Below are positions 1-11,113 of a stretch of 64,000 bases of DNA, in pieces. Source of the DNA: Hydrangea macrophylla (taxonomy: Eukaryota; Streptophyta; Magnoliopsida; Cornales; Hydrangeaceae). The stretch is taken from positions 127,987,999 to 128,051,998 of the forward strand of contig CM066991.1 in the NCBI GenBank assembly GCA_033977485.1. Reading direction: 5' to 3'. Numbering within the stretch: position 1 is the stretch's first letter; each line of letters starts with the position of its first letter. Position numbers and translations under genes: made by a program. Under the pieces are notes generated by a model, which had not been told where the DNA came from, did not search any database, and worked only from the letters and a program-made list of their open reading frames with translations.

Positions 1-873
1 GGGTTCCTGTTCTGGGGTTTGGTCATGAAACATCGACCTGAGTGTGGTCTGTTGCAAAGTGAACACAACGGTATGCTACTTGGCGTTCTCCTGAATTCAC
101 TGAAACTAGAACCAGAGCCTCTTTGAAACGGCCTCTTGTAAGATCCGCCTTGGTTCCTATCCCCACTCTCATTGTTTCGTTTTCCGTGCTGATTCTGCCT
201 CGACCTTTCCATCCCACTCTCGGCCACTAGTGCCGTTTGTTGTACTGCTGCCACGGTCGAATGCTCGTAAGTTTCTACCCTCAAACGGATATTTTCCCTT
301 AAGCCTTCTTCAAATTTCCTTGCCCTTTCTTCCTCTCCTGGTACAGAACCCTTTCCAAATCTCAACAACGCATTATACTTGGAAGTATATTCGGTTACAA
401 TCATATCTCCCTGCTTCAAGTTATCAAATTCTCTCTTCTTGCGGAAAGAACCGGCGATTGAATTCCGCCTTGAACCCCTCCCAAGTAATCGGTACCCCTT
501 GATCTAGTACATTTACCCACCAGTTCTGGGCTTCACCCTTCAGCACATCACTGGCATTCTCAATTTTCTCCTTATCGGTCATCGGAATCGATCGGAAAAT
601 TCTCTCCATATCCATGATCCAATGTTCTGCGAGCGTTGGGTCGGGTGTCCCATGAAATTCCATCGGTTTCTTCCGGGCAAACTGTTCTGATATTGACCTC
701 ATACCCCTATTTTCAGGCGCATGTACTACAACTATCGGTTCTGGCTCCAATGGAGGTGTTGGAGGTAATCTGTCCGCTATATTTCGTATCATCTCTCCCA
801 TATTCCCCATCATCTCTGCCATTTCATTCATACGTCGAGTATGTGGCGATAGTTCTCGCTCTTCGTCACTCAT
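1..873 (-). pseudogene. Ty3/gypsy gag, partial and frameshifted
   Basis: Gag (capsid/nucleocapsid) remnant of a minus-strand Ty3/gypsy retrotransposon that continues beyond the left window edge. The ATG at 873 opens a 149-residue frame. It shows a retrotransposon gag capsid pattern: an FHGTPDPTLAEHWIMDMERIF segment, then AQNWWVNV and FNRRFFPQEER. The frame stops at 424, where an AG run appears two bases short, and gag-like reading resumes in another frame down to base 1. That part ends in a degenerate zinc-knuckle-like CSLCNRPHSGRC near 25-60. The neighbouring primer site and LTR on the right give the expected order LTR-PBS-gag on the minus strand. It is a dead or partial copy. Family assignment is firm at superfamily level; the clade is not determined. 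Confidence 0.85.
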
Positions 874-1059
874 GATTTCAATCCTGTAGTTCTCAATGCA
901 TAAACACTATGCATGTACAACAATAACAATAGTATGTATGTAAAACAATATCCATATGCATCAAACATCTCTAAGATGCATGAATGCAATTGAAAACATG
1001 TGGCAATTCACTCAACACTCCACTCGTCGTCGAACGTTCCCAAAGTTTTGTTACCTCTA

Positions 1060-1071
1060 GCTTTGATACCA
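1060..1071 (-). promoter_or_regulatory. Primer binding site (initiator Met tRNA)
   Basis: The minus strand reads TGGTATCAAAGC, one mismatch from the TGGTATCAGAGC primer site complementary to the 3' end of plant initiator Met tRNA. It lies five bases inside the LTR boundary, as expected for the start of minus-strand DNA synthesis. Confidence 0.85.
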
Positions 1072-1076
1072 ATAAA

Positions 1077-3190
1077 TGTCACGACCCATCCCACTACGCG
1101 TGGAAATAGGACACGTGGCACGCCACCAAGGCTCATCCACCCATCATCTAATGATACGCAGCGGAAAGAGCTACTATAAAACAACTCTGGGTATATTAAA
1201 ACTTAGGAAACGTTCCCCTCTGTGTTGTAAAATACATTGAAATCAGAGTTATAAAAAGTTTTGGCCAAAGGAAAGCACTTCAAAAGAAAACAGTTCTGAA
1301 AAACAGAGGCTCAGTCGACTGCCCCGTCGACTGCACCAGGGTCCAGTCGACTGCTCCGTCGACTGTGTTAAGCAGAACCAAAAATACATCATACTGCAAG
1401 GGGTCCAGTCGACTGATCTGGGGATCCAGTCGACTGCTTTTCAATTAATGGAAGCAGTAGCTAAACTAAACATTGTTCAGTCGACTGCCCAAGGGGTCCA
1501 GTCGACTGATTCTCTGATATTCACTTACAGTATCTCACATACACGAGATCCAGTCGACTGATCAGGGGGTCCAGTCGACTGCTCCTCTGCTGGCAGCCAT
1601 GTGCTGGAATTTACAAGTCCTACTACTCAATACCAATAACAATCACGACCACAACTGATTTTAACGCATTAAAACATAACTACAGACATTCAATTACACG
1701 ATTACAGTACTGCAGGACTAATCTATGGTTCCATTACAACATATTACCAATCCTTACACAAGTTTAGGATTTAAAACAAAAACATATACAAGTGTTATCC
1801 CCGGCGTTCATCGGCCTCACTCGTCGCGCTTCTTTTTCTCCTTCTTCTTACCTGCAATGGAGTACATCTCCACTACTCAGCTATATGCTGAGCGTACAAG
1901 TCTAACATGTACAATATATGATGAAACATGCTTTAATCTCATAAATCATACAATAGTCTCTAGGAAGAGAAATACGCATTCATCCGGTAGCGGCAAGTCC
2001 AAGCCTTAAACCGCGATACAAATGGTAAGTCCAAGTCTATCAACCATTGTATCCACAAGTGCCATGGCAAGTCCAAGTCTATCAACCATGCACAGTAGCC
2101 GTCGCTACTAAATTCTCAAACATCGAGAAGCTTACTCCGGCATGAAATTGTATAAGACTCCCCTTTGACCCACATAGACAACTTAACGTGCTCGCATAAA
2201 TTTAGACATGCTTTTCACAATTTAGCGCGTGCATAATTAACGGCCTACAATTAACACATGATTTTCGCCCGGATCACAATTTCGTCGTCGAAATATAAAA
2301 CATGTATTTCCCTATATTTCACAAGTTAGAACTTCATACCTCGTGCGATTTCCCCCAAACTTTGAAGGATCGACTAGGAGGCTAAATAAACGTCGGATTT
2401 CGAATTTGGTACGATTCCTACAAGTTTATACCTGTTTTTCCCAAAAGTCCAAAATTAAGATTTTTACAAAACTTGGCCAAACATGACCTAAGTGGTATCA
2501 AAACGTAGATCTTACCTCCACGAGTTCAAATCTGAAATCTGGAGAAAATCTGACGGACGAACGGTCGTCGATCGGCGTCGCAAAGCCCGTTGGCTCCAAA
2601 TCTCCCTTCTCTCTCCTCTCTCTAGATATTTATGGAAAGTTTGGATGAGAATGAATCTCATCCTCACTATATATAGAAAAACTCTTTGGAGTTTACGTTT
2701 ACCTCCCCACAAGTTTCTCAAACTTCTAATTACCTCTCGAAACTTCGCACGCGTCCATTTTATGCCTTTACGAGTGAAAACTATAAATTTCAAAAGTTTC
2801 CGACTAAGTTTCGTTTGGGTCCAAAATAACGTCCGAAAACTATATTCTGTGGAATCTCTACACAACCTACCTTTTTAATTAACGTGTCTCTCACGTTCTC
2901 ACCACAGTTCTCAAAATGATATAATCAATATCAAAGATTATCAGAATTATACTATACAGGTAAAATTACTATTCACAGAAATACCATATAAAGTCAAATA
3001 ACATTTAAATCATATAAATGTCATTTACTCATGATTATGCAATATGAACTTCCATATTCTCGTGTCCTCACTGACACCTTACCGTTGACCACAGTCAACC
3101 ACTTATCCTCAATTATCATATATCAATGATAATTCATAAAATTTCATATCATGCATGATTAAACTATGAAATTCTGGAACGGGTGTGACA
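1077..3190 (-). mobile_element. 5' LTR of Ty3/gypsy element (CAGTCGACTG family)
   Basis: This 2,114-bp LTR begins TGTCACGACC and ends GTGTGACA on the plus strand, so it has TG...CA ends with short inverted TGTCAC/GTGACA tips. Orientation is minus because the primer site and gag lie to its left. A TATA-like TATATATAG lies near 2668, inside the LTR. Downstream of it in the transcript are a short AAGTCCAAGTCTATCAACCA repeat (about 1993-2090) and an array of CAGTCGACTG palindromes (1312-1581). The partner LTR and target duplication fall outside the window. It shares the string ACACGTGGCACGCCACCAAG with the LTR at 61442, so the two families are related. Confidence 0.85.
1312..1581. repeat. Array of CAGTCGACTG palindromes
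   Basis: Eight perfect 10-bp palindromes CAGTCGACTG start at 1312, 1344, 1406, 1427, 1478, 1499, 1551 and 1572. Two eight-base partial copies GTCGACTG start at 1326 and 1358. Copies tend to come in pairs separated by short C/G-rich spacers such as gggtc and ctcc. The array lies in the transcribed part of the LTR. Confidence 0.95.
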
Positions 3191-3589
3191 CATGTAACTG
3201 TCATCCATACATAATAAAACTAAAATAAAAACATAAAATACACCCTATTATTTGGCTAGGGTTTTATTGAAACCCTAGATCTTGAGTTTAGTTGGTCATA
3301 GAATTGATGAACGACAAGAGGTTGATGGAGGAGGCCATGGAAATCCTTGGTCTTTTTTTTCTTCTCCTTGCTATCCTCTCTCCAATGGCTAAAAGTATGG
3401 TTGTATATTGTGTGTATAATAATTGCCCCCCTAAGAATTGAATTATAATTGAGTATTTATAGATTTGGAGCAAGTTTGGAAGCTTTCCTAACCCAATTCA
3501 CACTAAAACTGCTGTATTTAGCTTTCCAGACGTAATTAGGCAGTTTCGTTCGCGTAAGAGTCTTCAACTCTTCGAAATACGCACAATAT
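3191..3589. other. Unassigned AT-rich stretch
   Basis: No gene is recognised. It holds a small foldback, CTAGGGTTTTATTGAAACCCTAG-like, near 3257-3280, and may include the diverged inner part of the adjacent LTR remnant. Confidence 0.4.
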
Positions 3590-5188
3590 ATTTTTTGTAC
3601 AGATCGCGCGAGCGGGCCGCTTGAGTGCGTAAAATGGGAGGTCGCGCTAGCGATTTTCTCGGGTTTCGCTCGAGCGGACCGCGTGCGCGAGGTGACTTTT
3701 TCAGCTTCTTTCTTGGTGCTTTTTCACCCCCATTTAACCTGGAATCCTTACTTTTCTCAAAATCTTGACAGAAAACAGAAAACAAATTAAAAATATAATA
3801 AAATAGGATAAAAACGGCTAACAAATGTGAATTAAGGCGTATAATTAGAATTTGTTCTCTCCCGATCACCTACAATGGAGTAACATTCGACTGTTCAGCT
3901 ATTTGCTGAGTGCACAATTCTAAACATATGCTTATATGAAAATTCATGTTCTAAACATTTAAAACACATCAAAATAGTCACTAGGGTGAGTAGTACGTTT
4001 CCATCCGTAATGAAACCGATGCCGTGGAAGGCACACCTCTTCCACGCACCCCGTACACTGGTTGGGCCTTCCTCCATACCAGGTACCGTGTTCTGGTTGG
4101 GCCTTCCTCCATACTAGACACCACACTATCAATTGTTACAATCCTCAAACTTCGAGGAGCTTACCCCCGGATGGAATTGCACTAAACTCCCCTTTGACCC
4201 ACATAACACATAACATGTTCATCTATACATTTGTACGTGCTTTTATCGCATTTTCATATGCATAATTAACGGGCATACGTAATACATAAATTTCGCCCGG
4301 ATCCAGAATATCAAGTCCGATGATTAAAACATGTAATTTCCCATAATTCATAGGCTTAGAATTCATACCTCGTGCGATTTTCTCTCTAACTTTGAAGGAT
4401 CAACTAGAGGTCCGAATAAACGTCGGATCTCCGATTTCAAAAGGTTCCTACAAGTATTTTCACGTATTCTCCAAAATTTTAAAAATTAGATTTTATAAAA
4501 ATCTTAGCCAAACAGTGTATAAGTGGTATCAAATATGAAGTTTGGTTGAAAACAGACGGACGAAAGGTCGCCGATAGTCGTCACAAAGTTCGTGGCATCA
4601 ATCTCCCTTTTCTCTCTCCTCTCTAACGATATTTTGTAATGTTTTGTAAAAATGAAATCTCACCCTCCTCTATTTATAGAAAAACCTTCCAGAAATCGCG
4701 TTTACTACCCCGCGAATTCTCGAAACTTCTAATTAACTCCTGAAACGTCGTACACGTCAATTTTATAACTTTACGAGTGAAAATTATAAATTACAAAAGT
4801 TTTCGGCTAAGTCTCGTTTGGGTCCAAAATTACGTCCGAAAACTAAATTATGTGAAATCTCTACACAGTCTACCTTTTATATAACATGACACTCACGTTC
4901 TCACTACAGTTCTAAAAATGATATCTAACAATATCAAAATTACCATAAATTATACTACACAGGTATAATTACTATTCATAAAGTACCAGATAAGTCAAAT
5001 AACATTTAAATCACGTAAATGTCATTTATTCATGCCAATGCAATCTCGATTACCGAATTTCTCGTGTCCTTACTGACACCTTACTGTTGACTCACAGTCA
5101 ACCTCAGTCCAATTATAAAATATCATTGATAAGTTCACAAAAATGAAAAATGCATGATAAACTATGAAATTTTGGAATAGGTGTGACA
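3590..5188 (-). mobile_element. Diverged, probably truncated gypsy LTR
   Basis: From about 3868 to 5188 this sequence matches the order and wording of 1848-3190: a CAATGGAGTA start, TTCGCCCGGATC, CTTTGAAGGATC, the ACGTCCGAAAACTA block and a GTGTGACA terminus. It is therefore a second copy of a related LTR in the same orientation. The stretch 3604-3690 carries GC-rich CTCGCGCGAG-like motifs rather than CAGTCGACTG. A twofold repeat of TGGTTGGGCCTTCCTCCATA lies at about 4057-4117. The TGTCACG end was not found, so the left border is uncertain. Confidence 0.65.
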
Positions 5189-5276
5189 GGTGCTGCCTTC
5201 TCAGCAGCACCAAGCAAAATTGGAAAAGATAGTATGCTGTCAACACCCTATTGGTACTGTTGAGAAGGTAGCACCT
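5188..5276. repeat. 89-nt hairpin with 24-nt arms
   Basis: The left arm 5188-5211 (AGGTGCTGCCTTCTCAGCAG then CACC) pairs with the right arm 5253-5276 with three mismatches in 24 positions, around a 41-nt loop. It starts on the last base of the LTR. It may be a tiny MITE or part of an unrecognised element. Confidence 0.6.
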
Positions 5277-5449
5277 CCTTGGCTGCCGATAATCCCAAAC
5301 CGAATTATTTACCCACTTCTAGCTACATGTCAATACTCCCTCTGTCATAAAATTAAAGTCCCTGCTAATCCAACTTTTTCAGTTGACACTTGACAAAACA
5401 TTAAATATTTCACTTGTAGGAGACAATAAATTTATAAAAATTACGGGTT

Positions 5450-5614
5450 ATGTTATTGTGAGAAGCTTCTCATATTGGAAGACAGGTTTTAACCGTTGGA
5501 TAAGCATCTAGCAATAAACGCATCTCTAGATTCTTGAGAATCTTATCACTAGATGCTAATCTAATGGTTAAAACCCACTTTTTTATATGAGAAGCTGCTC
5601 AATATAATATTGCC
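5450..5614. mobile_element. Foldback MITE
   Basis: The two halves are inverted copies. The left arm holds GAGAAGCTTCTCATAT, GGTTTTAACC and GCATCTAG. The right arm carries the reverse complements of these in mirror order, ending ATATGAGAAGCTGCTCAATA. Arms are about 55-60 bp. No target duplication was assigned. Confidence 0.65.
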
Positions 5615-5621
5615 CAAAAAT

Positions 5622-5802
5622 TACTACCTCATTTTATATAGATTAGACATTTATTCTAAATTGAGTGGAAAGTGTAATTTTGACATTTCACACACCATAC
5701 ATTACCCTGACCTTTTAAAATAAACTCTTATTTTTGGGATATCCAAAAAATAAAAAATAAAAAATAACTATGGTTCAACTCCAAAATTGGGACGAGGAAG
5801 TA
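5622..5802. mobile_element. Stowaway-like MITE
   Basis: The left end TACTACCTCATTTTATATAG and right end TTGGGACGAGGAAGTA fit the plant Stowaway terminal consensus (CTCCCTCCGTCCC class) with TA target sites. The 181-bp length is typical. Another left-end-like sequence, TACTCCCTCTGTCATAAAA, lies at about 5334 without a clear partner. Confidence 0.6.
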
Positions 5803-6044
5803 CTTAATATAACAGAGCTGGTTGATGTGTGAATCCAGAGTCAACATAATGTTGATCAGGATATAAAGTCTCATGATATCCAAACACTAATTGTCAAAGG
5901 ATTTCAACTTTCAATTGGCCCACCACCACCATAAGATTAGGTTTATAGGAGTAATAAGTAGGCCAATTTTGAAGCAAGTTGACCATGGACAGAGGGCACA
6001 GTTGAAGTCACTACCTTGTGATATATATATATATATATATAATA

Positions 6045-6171
6045 TCGTTATTAAAGAGAGAACCTTCTGTTTTGATCGTCAAATTATGTTTAAAAATTAT
6101 GAAATGACAAAATTGCATTTAATGAAAATACAATTCAATAGCCAAAACAGAGACCCTCTCTTTAATAAAGA
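6045..6171. mobile_element. MITE copy split by the hAT insertion
   Basis: The left part TTAAAGAGAGAACCTTCTG... and right part CCAAAACAGAGACCCTCTCT are inverted arms of the same MITE family as 47157-47334. The copy is cut at 6171 by the hAT element and resumes after it at 23278 as a diverged arm remnant. Confidence 0.65.
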
Positions 6172-6179
6172 TAGTGGTG

Positions 6180-6362
6180 TCAAACGGGCTGGGCCAGGCC
6201 GGGCCTCACCTAAAATCGGGCCGGGCCGGGCAGGACTTGGGAAGGGAGGGGGGATGTCCGCCCCGGACCGATGGCCTGGGCTCACTAGGGCCGGACCGGG
6301 CTAGTGGACGGGTGCACAGACGGGACGGGCCGGGCCAGGGGTGGGGGGGGGGGGGGGGGGGG
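6180..6362. repeat. GGGCC-rich hAT subterminal tract and poly-G
   Basis: Many overlapping GGGCCGGGC-type motifs lie next to the left hAT end, and a run of about 20 G ends the tract at 6343-6362. The opposite end (about 22990-23260) is similarly rich. Confidence 0.8.
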
Positions 6363-6439
6363 AAGTTTTAACTTTTAAAGTTTAATGTTTGAGAATTGGG
6401 GGGAGTTTTTACTTATACTCTTTTTTTTTTGTTTTTATT

Positions 6440-6985
6440 TGTTTAGTTTATTCATTAATGATTAGTGATTACTAAAACAAAGTTTGTTTAACAAAAAAAA
6501 AAAAAGTAAAGAATATTTATTATTCAATAAATATTGATGAGATTACTAGTATTTGATATTTAAAAATTATAGTCTAATAAAAAATAAAGATTACTTATCA
6601 TAAATTGTATAATAAAAAGTAAAGATTTATTCATTAATGATTAGTGATTACTAAAAAAAGTTCATTAAAAAAAAAGTAAAGAATATTTATTATTCAATAA
6701 AAATTAAAGAGATTACTAGTATTTGATATTTAAAAATTATAATCTAATAAAAAATAAAAATTATTATCATTAATTTCAATAATTTGTATAATAAAAAGTA
6801 AAGATTTATTCATTAATGATTAGTGATTACTAAAAGTCTAAAAAAATTTCATTAAAAAAAAGTAAAGAATATTTATTATTCAATAAAAATTAAAGAGATT
6901 ACTAGTATTTGATATTTAAAATTATAGTCTAATAAAAAATAAAGATTACTTATCATTAATTTGTATAATAAAAAGTTAAGATTAC
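6440..6985. repeat. 179-bp tandem repeat, three copies, inside the hAT
   Basis: The marker TTCATTAATGATTAGTGATT recurs at 6451, 6630 and 6809, an exact 179-bp period. Flanking wording (AAAGAATATTTATTATTCAA, ATTACTAGTATTTGATATTT) is also repeated. It lies between the end of the transposase gene and the left terminus. Confidence 0.9.
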
Positions 6986-7119
6986 ATTTTACAGAATTGA
7001 TTTTTTTTTTTTTAAAAGTCGTTCACAGTTTATACTCATGCGGGCCAGGAGTATTACAATTGTGTTTTTGGAACTAAATGATCTTCAACTCTCATATTCA
7101 TTCTTCAATTCTTCATTCG

Positions 7120-8134
7120 TCAATTTTCTTCCGTAACTTCCAAATTTGTGAAGTCTTCAAGAATAGGATCTTGGCGGTTTTGAGTTCGATATTGTGCACG
7201 GTCCCAATCCTTCAAGCACATCAAGCAGTCAAGCATATCAGGAGATAATCTGCTCCTCCTTTCCTCTAGCACCCTTTCACCTACACTAAAAGTAGACTCC
7301 GATACAATTGTGGAAGCCGGAGGAGTTAGTAGATCACGAGCCATGATGGAAAGAACAGGGAAAGCTCTTACATGTTCTTTCCACCATGTCAAAAGATTTA
7401 AATCGACCATTTCCTCGTTGGTTAATCGGCTTTCCCACTCGGTTTCTCGATACTTATTTAATTCACCAAGAATGTTAGAGCTACTTACAAATGATTGACT
7501 AACACCCTTTTGTTTCTTTCGACTGAGAAACTGGCTCGTCCAAGAACTACCTGACGCTCTCGAACTTAACTCAATATTAGAAGTAGAAGAAGAAGTAGCA
7601 CTTTCTTTATTTGTATATTTTCATAGTAAATACGAAAAAAAGATTCCAAAGTATTTTCCATTTCAAAAGTAGTTATTTCTAAACCAGGCTCACCATCTGG
7701 TCCTTGCATCAATTCAGATATTTGTTTAACCATTTCACAAACACCATCAAAATTGATTCTAAGATCCAAGATTGCAGATAAGTAAAATACAGGTGGAATG
7801 TTAGACCAATATTTTTTAAACTTTTTTTTTTCCATTTTCTCGCAAATATCAATAAAAATGTCATTTTTTTTTGTTTATAACCATGAAATGTATGAGCCAT
7901 AATATATAATTCCATAAGAACTAAACAAGAAGTAGAATAGTAAACACCGAAAAATTTACTTGTAGCATTGCAAAGTACTTCTAAAAATCTATGAAAGTCA
8001 AAAGCCATATCCCAATCGTTTGAAGTCAAGTTTAGTAAAGGATAATTAACATTAACAAATTGAGTAATAATGCCACTATACTTTTTACAAGAATCTATCA
8101 TAAGATAAGTAGAATTCCAACGAGTTTTAATATC
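7120..8134 (-). pseudogene. hAT transposase, C-terminal block
   Basis: C-terminal part of a RICESLEEPER-like hAT transposase, which would cut and rejoin element ends in the nucleus. Just inside 8134 the minus strand encodes KTRWNSTYLMIDSCKKY, the conserved motif before the RNase H-fold core. It is followed by a DWDMAFDFHRFLEVL segment and a YWSNIPPVFYLSAILD segment. At 7410-7120 lies the hAT dimerisation domain with FPVLSIMARDLLTPPASTIVSE and a RRSRLSPDMLDCLMCLKDW tail. The reading frame slips in a T-run near 7820-7870 and again near 7570, so it is a pseudogene. At 8134 the coding sequence is cut by the solo LTR and continues at 11016. Confidence 0.85.
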
Positions 8135-8809
8135 TGTCACGCCCCGACGTAGCATAAATATGGAAAGCGTTTAATTTCCTTTATGGACCCGTAGGTCGCG
8201 ACAGTTTGAAGGATCGATTCTGTCCCAAACGTCGAACAACAAACATAACAATCAGAGCAGAGCAATCAAGGCTTATAAAACTTTTCTAACTTATTACATC
8301 TTATGATACGGGGTCAACTAAGGCACAGACCGCCTTGAAACAAAACAATAACTTAAAGTCTATTACAGTCATCCTTAAAACATATAAGCTTAAAGCATAT
8401 AATAATTAAACAGTTTTCTCATCCGAGAGCAGCCGTTCTCAAATAGCATAGTCATAAGATTCCTCCTGATTGTAACCTGAAAAGCCTGAACACGAATGTC
8501 CAGGACGCATCAACGTCGTCAGCTTCAAGAAGCTGGTGAGTATTAAAAACATAACTTTGAATGTAAAACATACTCATTTACGTTTTTCCATTTTCAATTT
8601 TGTAAAATCAATCGTTTGACCACAGAAAGAATTCATTTTATAAAACAACGAGGGATATCTTAAAAGTCGTTCATTCATAAAAGCATATGTTCGTGTACGA
8701 GACAATGCACCACACTTATCTTGCCGACTCTTTTCTATCGACATACACAACAACCCACTATCTCACTCCAGTATCTTTGAAACACTAAGATAGCCACACT
8801 TTAGCAACG

Positions 8810-9145
8810 GGGCGCCAGGGAGTGTCCAGTTTGCCTCACACTTTGGTCTGGGGTACCAGGGACTGTCCATTGCCTCACACTTTGACTACCTAATCCGCCA
8901 TGCAAATACCGGAGCAACCTCACGCAGTATCCAGACTTGGGTATCAGGGAGTGTCCGTAGGCCACACTTTAGCACTACCATGGGTGCCAGGGAATGTCCA
9001 AGTTCGGCTTCACACACTTTGGCGCTACCATGGTCGTCAGGGAGTGTCCATTTTTGCCACCGTCGCATTTCAAAGACACCCTCGCCGCAATCTCAATCAC
9101 AACACACTTTGGTACTCACTTACCAGGGAGTGTCCACATCACAAT
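8810..9145. repeat. Minisatellite in solo LTR (CCAGGGAGTGTCC core)
   Basis: About six degenerate copies of a CCAGGGAGTGTCC unit lie between CACACTTTGG motifs. Cores begin near 8815, 8861, 8947, 8990, 9038 and 9122. Unit spacing is irregular, about 45-85 bp. Confidence 0.8.
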
Positions 9146-9455
9146 CTCAACCGCACTCACTGTACCACATAGACCATTACTCTTTTCCATACTGACCAAT
9201 ATTCACACTCACCATGCATGTTCAACTGACTCCACATGTATGTCATGAAACTGTAAAACATGCGACAATTCACTGAAATACAAATACAACATGCGTACGG
9301 AGATTGACAAGTCACCATTCAACGTCCAAATCGTTCAAACATAACCAATTAAGATTCTGATTTAATGATTTTCCCAAACAGGGCCTTAACAGTCCCTGAA
9401 AGTTGAATCAAACAATCCCTTAACACAAAACAAGCAAAACCAGAATCTGCCAGAA

Positions 9456-9617
9456 ATCGCGCGCGTGGGCCGCTCGCGCGAGGGGTCGCTCGCGCGGTCT
9501 GCTCGCGCGATATGCCCATTTTCCGTATTATTTTAAAAAAAAACTTTTCTTCTTGCCGGAAAACACGAAGCTCGCGCGCGCGGGCCGCTCGCGCGACCCT
9601 CGCTCGCGCGCGCGAGT
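9456..9617. repeat. Cluster of CTCGCGCGAG-type palindromes
   Basis: Two GC blocks, at 9456-9510 and 9571-9617, contain the perfect 10-bp palindrome CTCGCGCGAG (9473-9482), a 14-bp version CTCGCGCGCGCGAG (9603-9616) and several half or partial copies such as GCTCGCGCGA. The local GC content contrasts with the AT-rich LTR. Confidence 0.9.
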
Positions 9618-11015
9618 TTCAGCAGTGTCTTCGTCTTCTTCCCCAGGACTGCTCTGTTTCAGTCTTAAGGGGTCTTTTTGACCCATTTTCGAAAACTCAA
9701 GTATACATGTTATATTATATATGGATCTCTTGGTTTTTCATCAAAGATTAAGAATCTACTATCAATTTGACATGATTCAATCTACAACTCTAGAATTTTA
9801 TGAGAGATTAAAAGTTGTCAAAACAAATTTTCTTATATACTTTTCCATATGGATAAATTAGCTTCCAAAGTCTTGACAGTAGCTTTTAGGGACTATAATT
9901 GTCCTAAATCATCTCTGAAAACTCATCTAGATTAAGTTTGCAAAATCCATGTTCTTGAGCTTCAAACTTAAAATCTAAAAATTAACAATGGTGAACTATA
10001 GCTTTATCAATACAATTAGCAATATAAGCATGTGAGACATTTGTAGTGAGTTAGAAATACTGACTGAACAAAGATTGAAGATAGATTGTTGAGAGAGAAT
10101 AAGCAAATAAGAAATTCAAGCTTCAATTGCACAAGCTATGGAGGTTGAGCTCTTTTCTTCCTAAAATTGTAAGTTCACTTTCTGAACTTTCTCTCTAAAC
10201 TCTCTGAAATTGAACTCTCTGCATAATCTCTTTCTCTAAAAAAAATTGTATGAATGTGCTCTCAAACTTTCTCTATGCTTCTCAGTTGTAAAACTAAGGA
10301 AGAATGCAGATTGTGTGCAAGAGTAGTGCATATATAGAATCTAAATGAGATGAACTTGGGCTCCAAGTTATGAGATTATTATACACTACAAGTGTTACAC
10401 AACACATATAAGATGATACACTCACATACATACGTATTAGCTTCTCCAGATTAGAAGGGTCAAGCCTAGACTAGTAGGGGGCAAGTCGTATGTGTTTGGG
10501 AATTCCAACTTGTGGCATAAAGTTAGTACATGAACTATAAGCATTTCCAAACAAAGCTTTAACAAATGATTAGTTTGCCATAATTGGAAAGTAATGTATA
10601 GTCATTTCCACTTTACGTCAAAATCTGTAGAAGTAAATGCGGCGTGGACAGTTTTAAACGTAAACTGGTATTTTTGGGGTGCGGTGTTCACCACAAAAAT
10701 ACAGAAAATTCATTTTAACGTAGGAAGTGATTTTCCGGTTTCATAAAAATACTGTTTGAGTTTAAGAGACATAATTCCACTGTTTGGAAATACAGATTTT
10801 GAAATCACCAACTTTATAAAAATTGCATTTTGGCCCCAACAAGAGTTTCCATATGAAATAAAACAAGTACTAAAATTCAAATAATGATAACTGCAATTAA
10901 CACCAGGAGTGAAAATTTGAATATAACATGCGAATTTAGATTAAATTTAAATGTGTCAAAGGCAATAACAAATAATTATGGAAATGTCAAATTCAATGAA
11001 ATGCAGGTTGTTACA

Positions 11016-11113
11016 ATATCAGTTTGCAATTTCTTTGGATTAAGACGATTTTGTTTACAAACACCATAAAATGCTTGTAGACGGCTAGGCGTTGAACAAC
11101 AAAAGACCATTGC
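11016..11113 (-). pseudogene. hAT transposase, middle fragment
   Basis: This is the 98-bp piece of hAT coding sequence left between the two LTR insertions. Read on the minus strand it gives a frame with CSTPSRLQAFYGVCKQN and LNPKKLQTD, which fits directly before the KTRWNSTY motif of the 7120-8134 block and after the RDA end of the 21490 block. Its borders are the two target duplications ATTGC and ATATC. Confidence 0.8.

Larger units (their letters stand above)
8135..11015 (-). mobile_element. Solo LTR of a Ty3/gypsy element (CTCGCGCGAG family)
   Basis: This 2,881-bp LTR runs from TGTCACGCCCCGACG to GGTTGTTACA and is flanked by a perfect 5-bp duplication ATATC (8130-8134, 11016-11020). There are no internal genes, so it is a solo LTR left by LTR-LTR recombination. 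It is the same family as 29158-31664, which lies in the opposite orientation (shared TGTCACGCCCCGACGTAGC tip and a GTCCAGGACGCATCAACG block). It interrupts the hAT transposase within its coding sequence. Confidence 0.9.

Noticed and set aside
2492..2878. 128- and 117-codon overlapping frames on both strands
   Set aside because: They lie inside the LTR, on both strands at once, with no motif; chance frames.
5334..5362. Separate Stowaway element
   Set aside because: Only a left-end-like sequence; no matching right end before the foldback MITE.
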